33,407 nt of DNA from Fodinibius sp041642155 (GCF_041642155.1 NZ_JBEPWZ010000009.1:1-33407); one strand, 5' to 3'; positions 7,729-16,909 are shown, counted from the first letter of the stretch. A program made the numbers and translations. Notes: generated from the sequence alone by a model not told the origin.

Positions 7729-9288
7729 ATGAAACGCTCAGAAATGATTCAGTCGGTCAAAAACGAGACCGGTGTGTGGGATCTTATTATCATCGGGGGC
7801 GGGGCAACAGGATTGGGAACGGCCGTGGATGCCGCCTCCCGCGGGTATAAAACGCTGCTTCTGGAGATGGATGATTTCGCCAAAGGTACCTCAAGCCGGT
7901 CGACGAAGCTGGTGCACGGCGGCGTGCGTTACCTCGAACAGGGAAATATACCGCTGGTGTTGGAGGCACTTAAAGAACGGGGGCTGTTGAAAAAAAACGC
8001 CCCCCACCTGGTGCACAATCAATCGTTTGTGGTACCCTATTACAGCTGGTGGCGGGGACCCTATTACTGGCTGGGATTGAGAATATATGATATCCTCGCC
8101 GGGGAACTCGGTCTTGGGCCGTCAAGGCATTTGTCTGTCCGTAGGACGCTGGAAAAAGTATCGACGCTCCGGTCAGAGGGACTGCGGGGCAGTATCATTT
8201 ACCACGACGGGCAGTTTGACGATTCAAGACTTGCCGTAAATCTTGCCAAAACAAGTGCAGAACACGGCGGGATCCCCATCAACTACATGAAAGTTACCGG
8301 GCTGTTGAAATCTTCCCGGAAGGTTAGCGGGGTGACTGCACGGGACATGCTCAGTGGGGAGGAGTTTGATATTGAAGGGCGGACTGTTATCAATGCAACG
8401 GGTGTTTTTACCGATACTATTCTACAGATGGATCAGACGGATTCAGCGCCTGTCATCAAACCCAGCCAGGGGGTGCATATTGTTCTGGACAAGCGCTTTC
8501 TGCCGGGAGAAACGGCGGTAATGATTCCCAAAACAAAAGATGATCGCATTTTATTTGCACTGCCGTGGCACGGCAAAGTGATGGTCGGTACGACCGACAC
8601 CCCGGTGGATGATATTACGGCTGAACCGGAAGCCATGGAGGAGGAAATAGACTTTATCCTTGCGCATGCCGCCGAATATTTGTCGGCGAAGCCTTCGCGG
8701 TCGGATGTAAGGAGTGTCTTTGCCGGACTGCGTCCCCTCGTTAAAAACGGTCATAATGAAGATACCTCCGAAATTTCGCGCGACCACACTCTTATGGTAT
8801 CGTCATCCGGACTGGTTACTATTGCCGGGGGCAAATGGACGACGTACCGCAAGATGGCAGAGGATGTGGTAGACCGGGCCGCTGCGGTGGGGGACCTGGA
8901 TGACAAGCGGTGCATGACCGAAGCACTTAAGATCCATGGATGGGACATGGATGTCGACCGGGAAGATCCGCTGTCCCATTACGGCAGTGACCGGTCGAAA
9001 ATAAAAGAGTTGATCAGCCAAAACCCGGAACTGGGAGAACCGCTGCACAACCGGCTTCCCTACATCAAAGCCGAGGTGGTGTGGGCCGCCCGGAATGAGA
9101 TGGCCGTGACCGTGGAGGATTTTAACTCAAGGCGCAGCCGGGCACTTTTCCTGGATGCAGAAGCCAGTGTTGAAATGGCCCCTGAGGTGGCCCGGCTGAT
9201 GGCTGAAGAGTCGGGCCGTGATGACCTCTGGATAAAAAATCAAGTTACTGCTTATAAAAAACTTGCGAAATCGTATCAGATATCATAA
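7729..9288 (+). CDS. glpD: FAD-dependent glycerol-3-phosphate dehydrogenase
   Basis: Oxidises glycerol 3-phosphate to dihydroxyacetone phosphate, passing electrons to the quinone pool at the cytoplasmic membrane. Residues 18-30 carry the FAD-binding LIIIGGGATGLG. GlpD/DAO-family blocks follow: GTSSRSTKLVHGGVRYLE, YHDGQFDDSRL, VINATGVFTD, VMVGTTDTP and AGGKWTTYRKMAEDVVD, then the C-terminal cap domain of the family (about 400-519). I chose the ATG at 7729; a GTG one codon upstream is also in frame. An AAGGAG at 7708-7713 and an AGGA at 7721-7724 could serve as ribosome binding sites. It follows glpK, completing the glycerol-to-glycolysis route. Confidence 0.97.
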   Translation: MKRSEMIQSVKNETGVWDLIIIGGGATGLGTAVDAASRGYKTLLLEMDDFAKGTSSRSTKLVHGGVRYLEQGNIPLVLEALKERGLLKKNAPHLVHNQSFVVPYYSWWRGPYYWLGLRIYDILAGELGLGPSRHLSVRRTLEKVSTLRSEGLRGSIIYHDGQFDDSRLAVNLAKTSAEHGGIPINYMKVTGLLKSSRKVSGVTARDMLSGEEFDIEGRTVINATGVFTDTILQMDQTDSAPVIKPSQGVHIVLDKRFLPGETAVMIPKTKDDRILFALPWHGKVMVGTTDTPVDDITAEPEAMEEEIDFILAHAAEYLSAKPSRSDVRSVFAGLRPLVKNGHNEDTSEISRDHTLMVSSSGLVTIAGGKWTTYRKMAEDVVDRAAAVGDLDDKRCMTEALKIHGWDMDVDREDPLSHYGSDRSKIKELISQNPELGEPLHNRLPYIKAEVVWAARNEMAVTVEDFNSRRSRALFLDAEASVEMAPEVARLMAEESGRDDLWIKNQVTAYKKLAKSYQIS

Positions 9289-9365
9289 ATAAGGCGGGAG
9301 CAGGGATTAGGTGAAAGGCATCGCCTTAAGATTCTTGTTTAATTATTATTGCGTCTTAAACAACC

Positions 9366-9415
9366 CGTCAGACGGCTGGTTTTGTCGTCTGACGAAAGAA
9401 ACTAAGCCTTCGTCA
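9366..9415 (+). promoter_or_regulatory. Two mutually exclusive hairpins in the glpD-glpF spacer
   Basis: Hairpin 1 pairs CGTCAGACG (9366-9374) with CGTCTGACG (9386-9394), a perfect 9-bp stem with an 11-base loop. Hairpin 2 pairs TGACGAA (9390-9396) with TTCGTCA (9409-9415), a perfect 7-bp stem. They share bases 9390-9394 and so cannot form together. A T7 tract follows at 9474-9480. This could be a processing or attenuation element setting glpF expression relative to glpKD. It matches no riboswitch family that I recognise. Confidence 0.4.
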
Positions 9416-9521
9416 CCCCATCTGTCTGTCCCCGGTAATGGGCAGCGGGAAGGGATGGTTTTTCAGAGCCCTGTTTTTTTAAAAGTAAACCGTAAATTAA
9501 TAAATCTTGTGGGGAACATTG

Positions 9522-10292
9522 ATGTCGCCATTTATTGCAGAAATTATTGGGACCGCAATACTTATTCTACTGGGTAATGGGGTGGTAGCCAATGTATTGC
9601 TAAACAAAACAAAAGGCCATGACAGCGGGTGGATCGTCATTACCTGGGGATGGGGGATTGCCGTATTCGTCGCCGTCTATACGATGGGACAGTTTAGCGG
9701 GGCCCATATTAACCCGGCCGTCACCGTAGGCCTCGCGGCAGCCGGATTATTTGAATGGTCCCTCGTCCCGGGCTATATCATGGCACAAATACTGGGAGGG
9801 GCCATAGGAGCTCTTCTGGTCTGGCTCTCCTACAGAGATCATTTTAGCAAAACTACGGATGAAAGTCTGATTTTAGCCTGCCACAGTACAATTCCAAATA
9901 TCAGAAACTATCCTTCCAATTTTATGACGGAGGCCATCGGCACGTTATTGCTCGTGTTTGGCGTGTTGTATCTGGTATCGCCCGGATTTATTGGCGTAAA
10001 CGGGGAGCTTCTCGAAACAATAACCATTAACGGACAAGAGGTGGGATTTGGCTTGGGTGCGCTTTCCGCCCTCCCGGTCGGTTTGCTGGTTTTGGGCATC
10101 GGTCTTTCCCTTGGCGGACCCACAGGCTATGCCATCAACCCGGCCCGGGACCTGGGTCCCCGTATCATGCACGCGGTACTTCCAATTTCCAACAAGGGAG
10201 GCAGCGACTGGGCCTATTCCTGGGTCCCTGTAGCCGCACCCCTTGTTGGAGGGCTTGTAGCGGCGGGACTTTACCTGTTTTTATCTTTTTAA
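9522..10292 (+). CDS. glpF: Aquaglyceroporin / glycerol uptake facilitator
   Basis: A 256-residue MIP-family channel with about six hydrophobic helices and both pore-forming NPA loops: SGAHINPAVT in the first half and YAINPARDLGPR in the second. The Asp right after the second NPAR is characteristic of glycerol-conducting GlpF channels rather than strict water channels. It lets glycerol diffuse across the inner membrane, where GlpK traps it. I chose the ATG at 9522, with GTGGGGA just upstream as a possible ribosome binding site; a TTG start 15 bases earlier is also open. It is 233 bp after glpD, separated by structured RNA, so it may be partly uncoupled from glpKD. Confidence 0.95.
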   Translation: MSPFIAEIIGTAILILLGNGVVANVLLNKTKGHDSGWIVITWGWGIAVFVAVYTMGQFSGAHINPAVTVGLAAAGLFEWSLVPGYIMAQILGGAIGALLVWLSYRDHFSKTTDESLILACHSTIPNIRNYPSNFMTEAIGTLLLVFGVLYLVSPGFIGVNGELLETITINGQEVGFGLGALSALPVGLLVLGIGLSLGGPTGYAINPARDLGPRIMHAVLPISNKGGSDWAYSWVPVAAPLVGGLVAAGLYLFLSF

Positions 10293-10640
10293 AGCCATGC
10301 AGACTCTTTCACTCCCACTATAGATGAGCTGGCAAGCCGGGGAATGAAGTTCACCGCTCTGCTCTCGGGAAAGATGGAGGAGTCTCCCTACGAGGCTTAC
10401 TTTTACTATCGCCTGAAACAACTACAAGCCGTCCGAATGGGAGAATGGAAGCTGCATCTGGAAGGTAAAAGAAGAGATTATAACAATATCCATTACAACT
10501 ATTCGGATGATTTCGTCTTTCATCAAAACGAAGCGTAGTATAACCTGGAGGAGGACATTGGGGAGCAACGCAATCCGGCTCTTGATCACCCGGAGATCGT
10601 CCAAAAGCTTAAGGAAGCGGTTAAGAACCACAAAAAATAA
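10293..10640 (+). pseudogene. Sulfatase remnant (internal deletion plus in-frame stop)
   Basis: One frame right after the glpF stop reads HADSFTPTIDELASRGMKFT, the text found near the N-terminus of type I sulfatases. It passes through a short junction (ALLSGKMEES) straight into a sulfatase C-terminus: YEAYFYYRLKQLQAVRMGEW, then a TAG at 10536-10538. The same frame then continues with YNLEEDIGEQRNPALDHPEI and VQKLKEAVKNHKK to a stop at 10640. The central part, including the formylglycine Cys motif and metal ligands, is missing. This is a decayed gene with a deletion of several hundred codons and a premature stop. It cannot encode an active enzyme. Confidence 0.82.
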
Positions 10641-10907
10641 ATGGAGGAGCATTCGCGTCCCCTGGGCATCATTGATAAATGAGAAAAAACGGGAGAGCAC
10701 TTCGTTGCAATATATATTTATGTTTACAATCGTCAATGGTCATGGAGCGGGATGAAAGGGTGTGCCTGGCACACAGTGCCCGGGATATTATCCGTGCTCA
10801 AATTATTAACCAGGCTGAACCGTGGGCAGCCCCTGTTTTATAAGCATTAAAACACTATTTTACCGATCAAATGAAAAACGCATAAATAATAAACAGAAAA
10901 AGAAAAA

Positions 10908-11774
10908 ATGAGCAAGATGATAGGCAGCATACGGTTGTTGAATACATATATTATTTTAGCCACGGGGTTTTTCATGATGCAGAGCTGCAGTGAAGGGCAA
11001 TCGGATAATCAGGCTTCCCAAGAGCAACGGGTTGAAATCATTGCTCACCGGGGTGATTCCCACGCCGCGCCGGAAAATACCGTGGCCTCGGTAGAATCCG
11101 CCTGGCAGAAAGAGGCCGATGCCGTCGAAGTGGATGTCTATCTGTCGGCCGACAACCGCGTAATGGCTATCCACGACAAGACCACCGAGCGTACGGGTGA
11201 TAAAGTCCTTCCGGTTAGAGAAACCGACTCGGAGGAGCTTCGGACGGTGGATGTGGGAGCATTTAAAGGAGCAGAATTTACAGGAGAGAAAATTCCGTTT
11301 CTGGAAGATATCATCGCTTCGGTTCCGGATCAAAAGCGGTTGTTTATTGAAGTGAAGGATTCCGAGCGGGCCATTGCCCCTATCAGCGAACTTATTCAGC
11401 AGAGCGAAAAGCAGGATCAGATGGTGATCATCAGCTTTAGCCTGGAGGTGGTGAAAGCCAGCAAGCAGCAGATGCCGGAAGTGCCGGCCTACTGGTTACG
11501 GTCGGCCCGGCGCGATCAGGACACGGGTGCGTACCAGCCCATCGATACGGCGCTTCTTGAGCAGGTAAAAGAGCATAACCTGGATGGCCTGGATGTAAAT
11601 TACAGGGGTGTCAGCCCGGAACTTATTGAGGCGAGCCACAAGGCCGGCCTTAAGCTTTTTGTCTGGACCGTTAATGAGTCGGCCGACATCTCCACCCTGG
11701 CCGAACAGGGGGTAGATGGTATCACCACGGACCGGATAAGCCGCGCACAAAACGCCCTCGGGCGGAAACGATAG
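10908..11774 (+). CDS. glpQ: Glycerophosphodiester phosphodiesterase lipoprotein
   Basis: Hydrolyses glycerophosphodiesters (deacylated phospholipids) to glycerol 3-phosphate and an alcohol. The signal peptide ends in a lipobox, MQSC with Cys27. The GDPD TIM barrel starts with IAHRGDSHAAPENT, giving catalytic His47, Arg48 and Glu56, then EVDVYLSADNRVMAIHD with the metal-binding Glu/Asp and the second catalytic His. The C-terminus has the family's GLKLFVWTVNESADISTLAEQGVDGITTDR. The 288-residue length is usual. Its position after glpK-glpD-glpF fits supply of glycerol 3-phosphate or glycerol from lipid debris outside the cytoplasm. Assignment as GlpQ rather than UgpQ rests on export and context. 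Confidence 0.93.
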   Translation: MSKMIGSIRLLNTYIILATGFFMMQSCSEGQSDNQASQEQRVEIIAHRGDSHAAPENTVASVESAWQKEADAVEVDVYLSADNRVMAIHDKTTERTGDKVLPVRETDSEELRTVDVGAFKGAEFTGEKIPFLEDIIASVPDQKRLFIEVKDSERAIAPISELIQQSEKQDQMVIISFSLEVVKASKQQMPEVPAYWLRSARRDQDTGAYQPIDTALLEQVKEHNLDGLDVNYRGVSPELIEASHKAGLKLFVWTVNESADISTLAEQGVDGITTDRISRAQNALGRKR

Positions 11775-12425
11775 TTAGCCGGGAATGACATAAGATACAT
11801 GAAACCTACAGAATGTACCGGGTAAAAACGCTTGCTACCTATTTTGATCTCCTCCCGTTTAACATGGAAAGGTTGAAACGGTACTGTTCAATCTTTTCCA
11901 CCGACTCAGCTGTCAGCTGCCTTTAGTATGCTGCACGCACAGGAGAGTACCAAACCCGGTGAAATGAATTACTTGTGATTTTAGTTGTAAATCCATAGTT
12001 AATCTGTGAATCTGACATCAGATAGTCCGGCAAGTTTGGAATTACCTATTACGGTGGAACCGGGAAAATAAATGAATGAAATTAAGTCCGCTGCTTTTCG
12101 GTATAACTGCTCGATGCGATAGGACCCGGAAGAGCTTAGGTGCGGAAATTCAAAAATAGCATAGTCGGTTATCTTCATTTATATTCCGGGCACAATACAT
12201 ACAATTAACCTGAGTTCGAGATAAAGGATTAAACTGAAAAGCATGCTTGTTTAAGCGTCCACGCCTGAAACAACCCAATTGTGAGCATTATCGCTTATCA
12301 TAGCAGGAGCATTTTTATGCAGAGGATTGTTTCTCATATCGAACTCACGTTTATTATGAGCTATTTTGAACGGATTTTTTAGCTTTGCATGGAATCTTCA
12401 ATATTAATTTGATTATCCCAGACTC
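11775..12425. other. 651-bp intergenic region before argD
   Basis: No credible ORF, RNA gene or terminator was found. The only structure noted is an inverted pair of a 19-base motif: 12204-12222 and 12336-12354 (ATMTCGAACTCASGTTWAT on opposite strands, 16 of 19 positions matching). A TAGCTTTG at 12380-12387 fits the TAnnTTTG element, but no TTTG lies at the right distance. No ARG box was recognised. Confidence 0.5.
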
Positions 12426-13622
12426 ATGACTGATACCGCACAGGAACTTGCCCGCCGTTATCATGTGGATTTGTATGGCCGTTATCCCATTACCCTTGTC
12501 GAAGGCAAAGGGGTATACGTAACAGACTCCGACGGCAATGAATATATTGATGCACTGGCAGGAATTGCTGTCAACAGCCTTGGCCATTCTCATCCCCGGG
12601 TTGTTGAGGCGGTTCAGCGGCAGGCGGCTAAGCTGATGCATATTTCGAACTTCTATTACAGCGAGCCCCAGAGCAAGCTGGTGAAAGAACTGGCGGAAGT
12701 GACGGGACTGGACCAGGCCTTTCTATGTAACAGCGGCGCAGAAGCGATGGAGGGATCCATAAAATTGGCCCGGAAGTACGGATTTATTCGGCAAAAAAAG
12801 GGAACCATCATCTCCATGGAAAACTGTTTTCACGGGCGGACTCTGGGAACCATCGCCATGGGAAAGGAAAAATACCAGAAAGGATTTCACCCGCTTCCCA
12901 AAGGGTTTGAGCAGGTGCCGGTTAATGATATAGAGGCACTGAAAGCCCGGGCCGATGAAGAAACCATCGCCATTGTAATAGAACCTGTTCAGGGAGAAGG
13001 GGGGATCAACCCCGTGCAGGGGGAGTATCTGAGGCAGGTACGAGCTCTTTGCGATGAACATGATATCCTGCTCATCCTGGATGAAATACAGTGCGGCATT
13101 GCCCGCACCGGCAAAATGTTTGCGTACCAGCATTACGGCGTGCTGCCCGATATCCTGGCTTCGGCCAAAGCACTGGGCAACGGCTTCCCCGTAGGGGCGG
13201 TTATTACCAAAAAAGAAGTGGCGGAAGCTTTTGAACACGGCGAACACGGGACGACCTATGGCGGCAACCCACTGGCTTCTGCGGCTGCCCATGCCACGCT
13301 TTCGGTTATGCAAGAAGAGAACATGCCTGCTCAGGCCGCCGAAAAGGGCGCTTATTTTATGGACCGTCTGCGTTCGGCCGCCCAGGAGCACGAGGCTATG
13401 AAAGAGGTGCGGGGCATGGGACTGATGATCGGCGTGGAACTGAGTTTTGAGGGGGGCGAGGTGGTCAAAGAGATGATGAAAGGCGGGGTGCTTTCGAACT
13501 GCGCTTCCGGTAATGTGATGCGATTTGTGCCCCCGCTTATAATGACCAAAGAGGAAATCGATACCGTTATAAATGTATTTCTTGAATCTTTAAAAGCAGT
13601 CCAAACAGATGCCAAAACATAA
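12426..13622 (+). CDS. argD: Acetylornithine aminotransferase (class III)
   Basis: A PLP-dependent enzyme converting N-acetylglutamate semialdehyde plus glutamate to N-acetylornithine plus 2-oxoglutarate. Family text is clear: GVYVTDSDGNEYIDALAGIAVNSLGH, FLCNSGAEAMEGSIKLARKYG, FHGRTLGT, the cofactor-site DEIQCGIARTGKMFA, and ASAKALGNGFPVGAV with the Schiff-base Lys at residue 248, then GTTYGGNPLA. The 398-residue length is standard. Its last 14 bases overlap the start of argC in another frame, so the two are translationally coupled. Related class III transaminases are harder to separate on sequence, but argC and argJ next door settle the arginine role. Confidence 0.93.
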   Translation: MTDTAQELARRYHVDLYGRYPITLVEGKGVYVTDSDGNEYIDALAGIAVNSLGHSHPRVVEAVQRQAAKLMHISNFYYSEPQSKLVKELAEVTGLDQAFLCNSGAEAMEGSIKLARKYGFIRQKKGTIISMENCFHGRTLGTIAMGKEKYQKGFHPLPKGFEQVPVNDIEALKARADEETIAIVIEPVQGEGGINPVQGEYLRQVRALCDEHDILLILDEIQCGIARTGKMFAYQHYGVLPDILASAKALGNGFPVGAVITKKEVAEAFEHGEHGTTYGGNPLASAAAHATLSVMQEENMPAQAAEKGAYFMDRLRSAAQEHEAMKEVRGMGLMIGVELSFEGGEVVKEMMKGGVLSNCASGNVMRFVPPLIMTKEEIDTVINVFLESLKAVQTDAKT

Positions 13623-14646
13623 GGTAGGAATTGTCGGAGCTACAGGTTACACCGGTTCTGAGCTGGTACGCCTGCTGATCGATCATCCGGATGTAACTAT
13701 TGAAATTATTACCTCGGAAAGCAAAGCGGGACAGTCGTTTGCCAGTATTAATCCCCATTTCAAGGGACGAGTGGATATGAAGCTCGAGCCCCTGAAAAAT
13801 CTGGAAAATCACGATCTGGACCTGGTATTCCTGGCGCTTCCCCACGGGGTGTCTATGGACTTTATCCGGGAATGGGATCCCGGTGACTTTCGGGTGATCG
13901 ATCTCTCCGGGGATTTTCGCCTGGGTTCTGCCAGGGAATACACCCGGTGGTACAAAAAAGAGCATGTGGCGCCCGATCTTATTGCTGACGCCGTTTTTGG
14001 GTTGCCGGAATTGTTCAGGGATCAGATTCGTAATGCTCAGCTTGTGGCTAACCCGGGTTGTTATCCCACCTCTGCTATCCTTGCCCTGGCACCGCTGCTT
14101 AAAGACGGGATTATTGAGCCCGGCCAGATCATGATCGATGCCAAATCCGGGGTCAGCGGCGCGGGGGCCAAAGCAAAACAGCAAACCCATTTCCCGGAAG
14201 TATTCGGCAACTTTTCGGCATACGGATTGCTGAACCACCGGCATACGCCGGAAATACAGTATAACCTGCAGCAGTACTCCGACAAACCCACGGAAGTACT
14301 GTTTACGCCTCATCTTATTCCCATTGATCGCGGTATTCTCACCACCACCTATTCCACGCCCGCAAAGGAAATTGACAAAAATTATCTGGGGGAATGGTAT
14401 TACAGTTTTTATGAGAAGGAGTATTTTATCAGGGTGGTTGATTATCCGCCGAATCTGAAGCACGTACGGGGTTCCAATTATTGTGATATTCATGTAACGT
14501 ACGACGAGCGCACCAACAAGGTGGTGACGGTATCTACCATTGACAATCTCGTAAAAGGGGCTGCGGGTCAGGCCGTGCAAAACATGAATCTTATGTTTGG
14601 CTTCATTGAACGCACAGGACTGGAGATATCGCCCCTGAGTCCCTGA
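13609..14646 (+). CDS. argC: N-acetyl-gamma-glutamyl-phosphate reductase
   Basis: NADPH-dependent reduction of N-acetylglutamyl phosphate to the semialdehyde, the step before ArgD. The N-terminal Rossmann domain begins KVGIVGATGYTGSELVRLL. The catalytic motif is NPGCYPTSA with Cys151. KSGVSGAGAKAKQQTHF and the late HVRGSNYCDIHV and DNLVKGAAGQAVQNMNLM are typical of the long ArgC type. Its ATG lies inside the end of argD. The third gene, argJ, follows 62 bp later. Carbamoyl-phosphate-dependent later steps and argB are not in this window. Confidence 0.97.
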   Translation: MPKHKVGIVGATGYTGSELVRLLIDHPDVTIEIITSESKAGQSFASINPHFKGRVDMKLEPLKNLENHDLDLVFLALPHGVSMDFIREWDPGDFRVIDLSGDFRLGSAREYTRWYKKEHVAPDLIADAVFGLPELFRDQIRNAQLVANPGCYPTSAILALAPLLKDGIIEPGQIMIDAKSGVSGAGAKAKQQTHFPEVFGNFSAYGLLNHRHTPEIQYNLQQYSDKPTEVLFTPHLIPIDRGILTTTYSTPAKEIDKNYLGEWYYSFYEKEYFIRVVDYPPNLKHVRGSNYCDIHVTYDERTNKVVTVSTIDNLVKGAAGQAVQNMNLMFGFIERTGLEISPLSP

Positions 14647-14708
14647 TTGTAATCATCTGTAACGCTCTACCCTTTATTGAATACTATTGACTAAATTTTT
14701 GATCTATC

Positions 14709-15920
14709 ATGCTTAACAATATTACACACGTACGCGGATACAAATGCTGGGGCAGCCACATGGGTATTAAATCGAAACGCCGGGATCTGGCGCTCATCTA
14801 TTCCGAAAAGCCGGCCGCAGCTGCCGCAGTATTTACCCGGAATGTAGTATGTGCCGAACCGGTGAAGCTGAGCCGCAAACATATCAAAAATGGAAAGGCG
14901 CAGGCCATTGTGGTCAATTCAGGCAATGCCAATGCCTGCACCGGCGATGCCGGATGGCGGGGTGCGGTAGCTATGGCGAAGAAGACGGCAGAACTGCTGG
15001 ATATACCCGTTGAAGAGGTTTTGGTAGCGTCCACCGGGCTGATAGGCGAACCGTTTCCCACAGAAAAGGTGCTCAAGGGCATCGAAGAAAGTGCAAAGAA
15101 GCTCTCCAACCGGGAAATGGCCGGCTCGCTGACGGCTAATGCCATCCTGACAACCGATACCTTTGCGAAGGAAGGGTTTACCGACTTCGACATCAACGGC
15201 ATTACCATCAATATGGCGGGAATAGCCAAGGGATCAGGGATGATTCACCCGGATATGGGAACCATGCTCGCCTTTATAACATGTGATCTGGCGATTGATT
15301 CCAGGCTGCTGGATGAAGCTCTTCGAGAGGCGGTGAATAAAACATTCAATATGATTACCGTGGATGGTGATACGTCGACCAACGATATGGTGGCTGTGAT
15401 GTGTAACGGCATGGCGGAAAATGAGAAGATCACCACCAGGGATGAACATTATGAACGGTTCTATGCCAACCTGGAAAAGCTGTGCAAACACCTGGCAAAG
15501 CTGATAGTCTCCGACGGGGAAGGGGCGACAAAACTGGTGGAATACCATGTGAAAAAGGCAAAATCGGAAGAAGATGCCCGGAAAATTATACGCACGGTTT
15601 CCGATTCGAGTTTGGTAAAAACGGCAATTTTCGGGACGGATCCGAACTGGGGACGTATTATGGGGGCGGCGGGACGTGCAGGCGTTTCCTTTGATCCCGG
15701 GAAAGTGGATCTTTATATCGGTTCCGATGCCGAGCGAAGTGTACAGATCCTGAAAAGGGGCCAGCCCGTAAAAGAGAGCCGGTCGGACGTAAAGCAAGAG
15801 ATGCAGGCTTCAAATATTACGATAATTCTTGATTTAAACCAGGGCACTGCAGAAGCAGTGGGGTGGGGACCGGATCTGTCCTATGAATATATTCGGATCA
15901 ATGCGGAGTATACGACCTGA
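14709..15920 (+). CDS. argJ: Bifunctional ornithine acetyltransferase / N-acetylglutamate synthase
   Basis: Moves the acetyl group from N-acetylornithine to glutamate, making arginine synthesis a cycle; many homologues also use acetyl-CoA. The precursor is self-cleaved before the nucleophilic Thr in KGSGMIHPDMGTMLAF, here Thr185, giving alpha and beta chains. Other hallmarks are AAVFTRNVVCAEPV, VNSGNANACTG, ASTGLIGEPFP, DGDTSTNDM and GTDPNWGRIMGAAGRAG. The 403-residue length is normal. Presence of ArgJ rather than ArgE indicates the cyclic pathway. No obvious terminator follows within 100 bases. Confidence 0.97.
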   Translation: MLNNITHVRGYKCWGSHMGIKSKRRDLALIYSEKPAAAAAVFTRNVVCAEPVKLSRKHIKNGKAQAIVVNSGNANACTGDAGWRGAVAMAKKTAELLDIPVEEVLVASTGLIGEPFPTEKVLKGIEESAKKLSNREMAGSLTANAILTTDTFAKEGFTDFDINGITINMAGIAKGSGMIHPDMGTMLAFITCDLAIDSRLLDEALREAVNKTFNMITVDGDTSTNDMVAVMCNGMAENEKITTRDEHYERFYANLEKLCKHLAKLIVSDGEGATKLVEYHVKKAKSEEDARKIIRTVSDSSLVKTAIFGTDPNWGRIMGAAGRAGVSFDPGKVDLYIGSDAERSVQILKRGQPVKESRSDVKQEMQASNITIILDLNQGTAEAVGWGPDLSYEYIRINAEYTT

Positions 15921-16131
15921 GGGGGGCTAAGTTTTAGTCCTCTAAAGGCCTGAACATACCTTCTTTCTATTCCGGGGGATGTTGTACCACCCATTACAGG
16001 AGTTATTGTGCCATTTTAGGTAAGTGATCTTCCGACTGTTTCAAAAGACCATTCTTGCAACTGATGCGGGCGGATCTTTATGAGGACTGGTGAGAAATCC
16101 GGGTTATATACGTTTTTAAAATAGCAGACCA

Positions 16132-16163
16132 TAAAAAAAGCCCGCTCGAAAAAGCGGGCTTTG
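16132..16163 (-). terminator. Terminator of the cold-shock gene, possibly bidirectional
   Basis: AAGCCCGCT (16138-16146) pairs with AGCGGGCTT (16153-16161) across a 6-base loop. On the - strand the stem is followed by seven T residues, an ideal terminator for the cold-shock gene ending at 16192. On the + strand the T tract is short, so termination of the arg operon from the other side would be weaker. Confidence 0.88.
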
Positions 16164-16191
16164 GCTTCATATATGTACAAACAGCCAGAAA

Positions 16192-16410
16192 CTATTTGTA
16201 ATCAAGACTGCGAACGTCAATCGCGCTTAACCCTTTGGGGGTTTCTTCTACGTCGAATTCTACGCTTTCGCCATCTTCGAGGCCTTGATTATAGTCTAAA
16301 TTTTCTACGTTGTTTCGGTGGACGAATACATCTTTGCCTCCGTCCTCTGGTTTGATAAATCCAAATCCTTTTTCGACGTCAAACCATTTTACTGTTCCTT
16401 GTTGTGTCAT
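16192..16410 (-). CDS. Cold-shock domain protein
   Basis: A 72-residue single-stranded nucleic-acid chaperone. I chose the ATG at 16410, since the protein then begins MTQQGTVKWFD as in CspA-family members; an upstream ATG at 16452 would add 14 residues with no family match. The RNA-binding motifs are KGFGFI (RNP1) and DVFVHR (RNP2). A loop rich in Glu/Asp (LEDGESVEFDVEETPKG) is typical of the small Csp group. It is monocistronic, with a strong terminator right after. The long untranslated stretch upstream may carry cold-responsive structure, but none was identified. Confidence 0.95.
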   Translation of the reverse strand: MTQQGTVKWFDVEKGFGFIKPEDGGKDVFVHRNNVENLDYNQGLEDGESVEFDVEETPKGLSAIDVRSLDYK

Positions 16411-16909
16411 GTGTACTATAAATGTTGTTTTGTCACCTAAGGCTACATCCATCGAGAAGAGTTGAGTTAACGCGTCGTTCCTGGAAGGATTTCACTTCGA
16501 AGGTGGGAATTAATGATAACGCCGTAAGATAATATTCTTCTTATAAAATGTCCATATTTCACCCAGATTTTATGCAAAAAAATTTGCCGGGGAAAACATT
16601 ACTTCCGGGATGAAGAGAATAAAACCATTAAAAGCACAGTTATATGAGTGGCTGCATTCGTCCCTCAGCACCAATACCCGGAATGAAAATACGGGTTGAG
16701 CGCCCGGTTGGAACGGTAAGAAGCTGTTTAACGCGCAAAAGCACTTTCCGCGCTCCTTTGGGTTTGCCTTACCCCGGTCAAATTTCTCGATCACATGCCG
16801 GGGCCAGGGTAGGAAAGATACATTTGTTTTTGCTTTAATATAATGTCTATCTTACTGTCCGGCAGCAAACAATAATTAAATATCATTAAATACAAGAGGT
16901 ATAGATACT
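16411..16909. other. 499-bp divergent spacer between csp and the OMP gene
   Basis: This spacer should hold both promoters. On the + side a perfect TATAAT lies at 16839-16844, 71 bases before the outer-membrane protein start, without a clear -35. No element was recognised for the cold-shock gene. A 74-codon open frame on the - strand inside the spacer (16570-16794) has no family features and no ribosome binding site. Confidence 0.4.

Noticed and set aside
9430..9480. GAGCCCTG followed by T7 before glpF as an intrinsic terminator
   Set aside because: Only a 3-4 bp stem with a long loop can form next to the T tract; too weak to call.
10641..10682. ATG-started 13-codon frame after the sulfatase remnant
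   Set aside because: Very short, no special context; probably chance.
16570..16794. 74-codon open frame on the - strand between csp and the OMP gene
   Set aside because: No family text, no ribosome binding site, and it lies where two promoters are expected.
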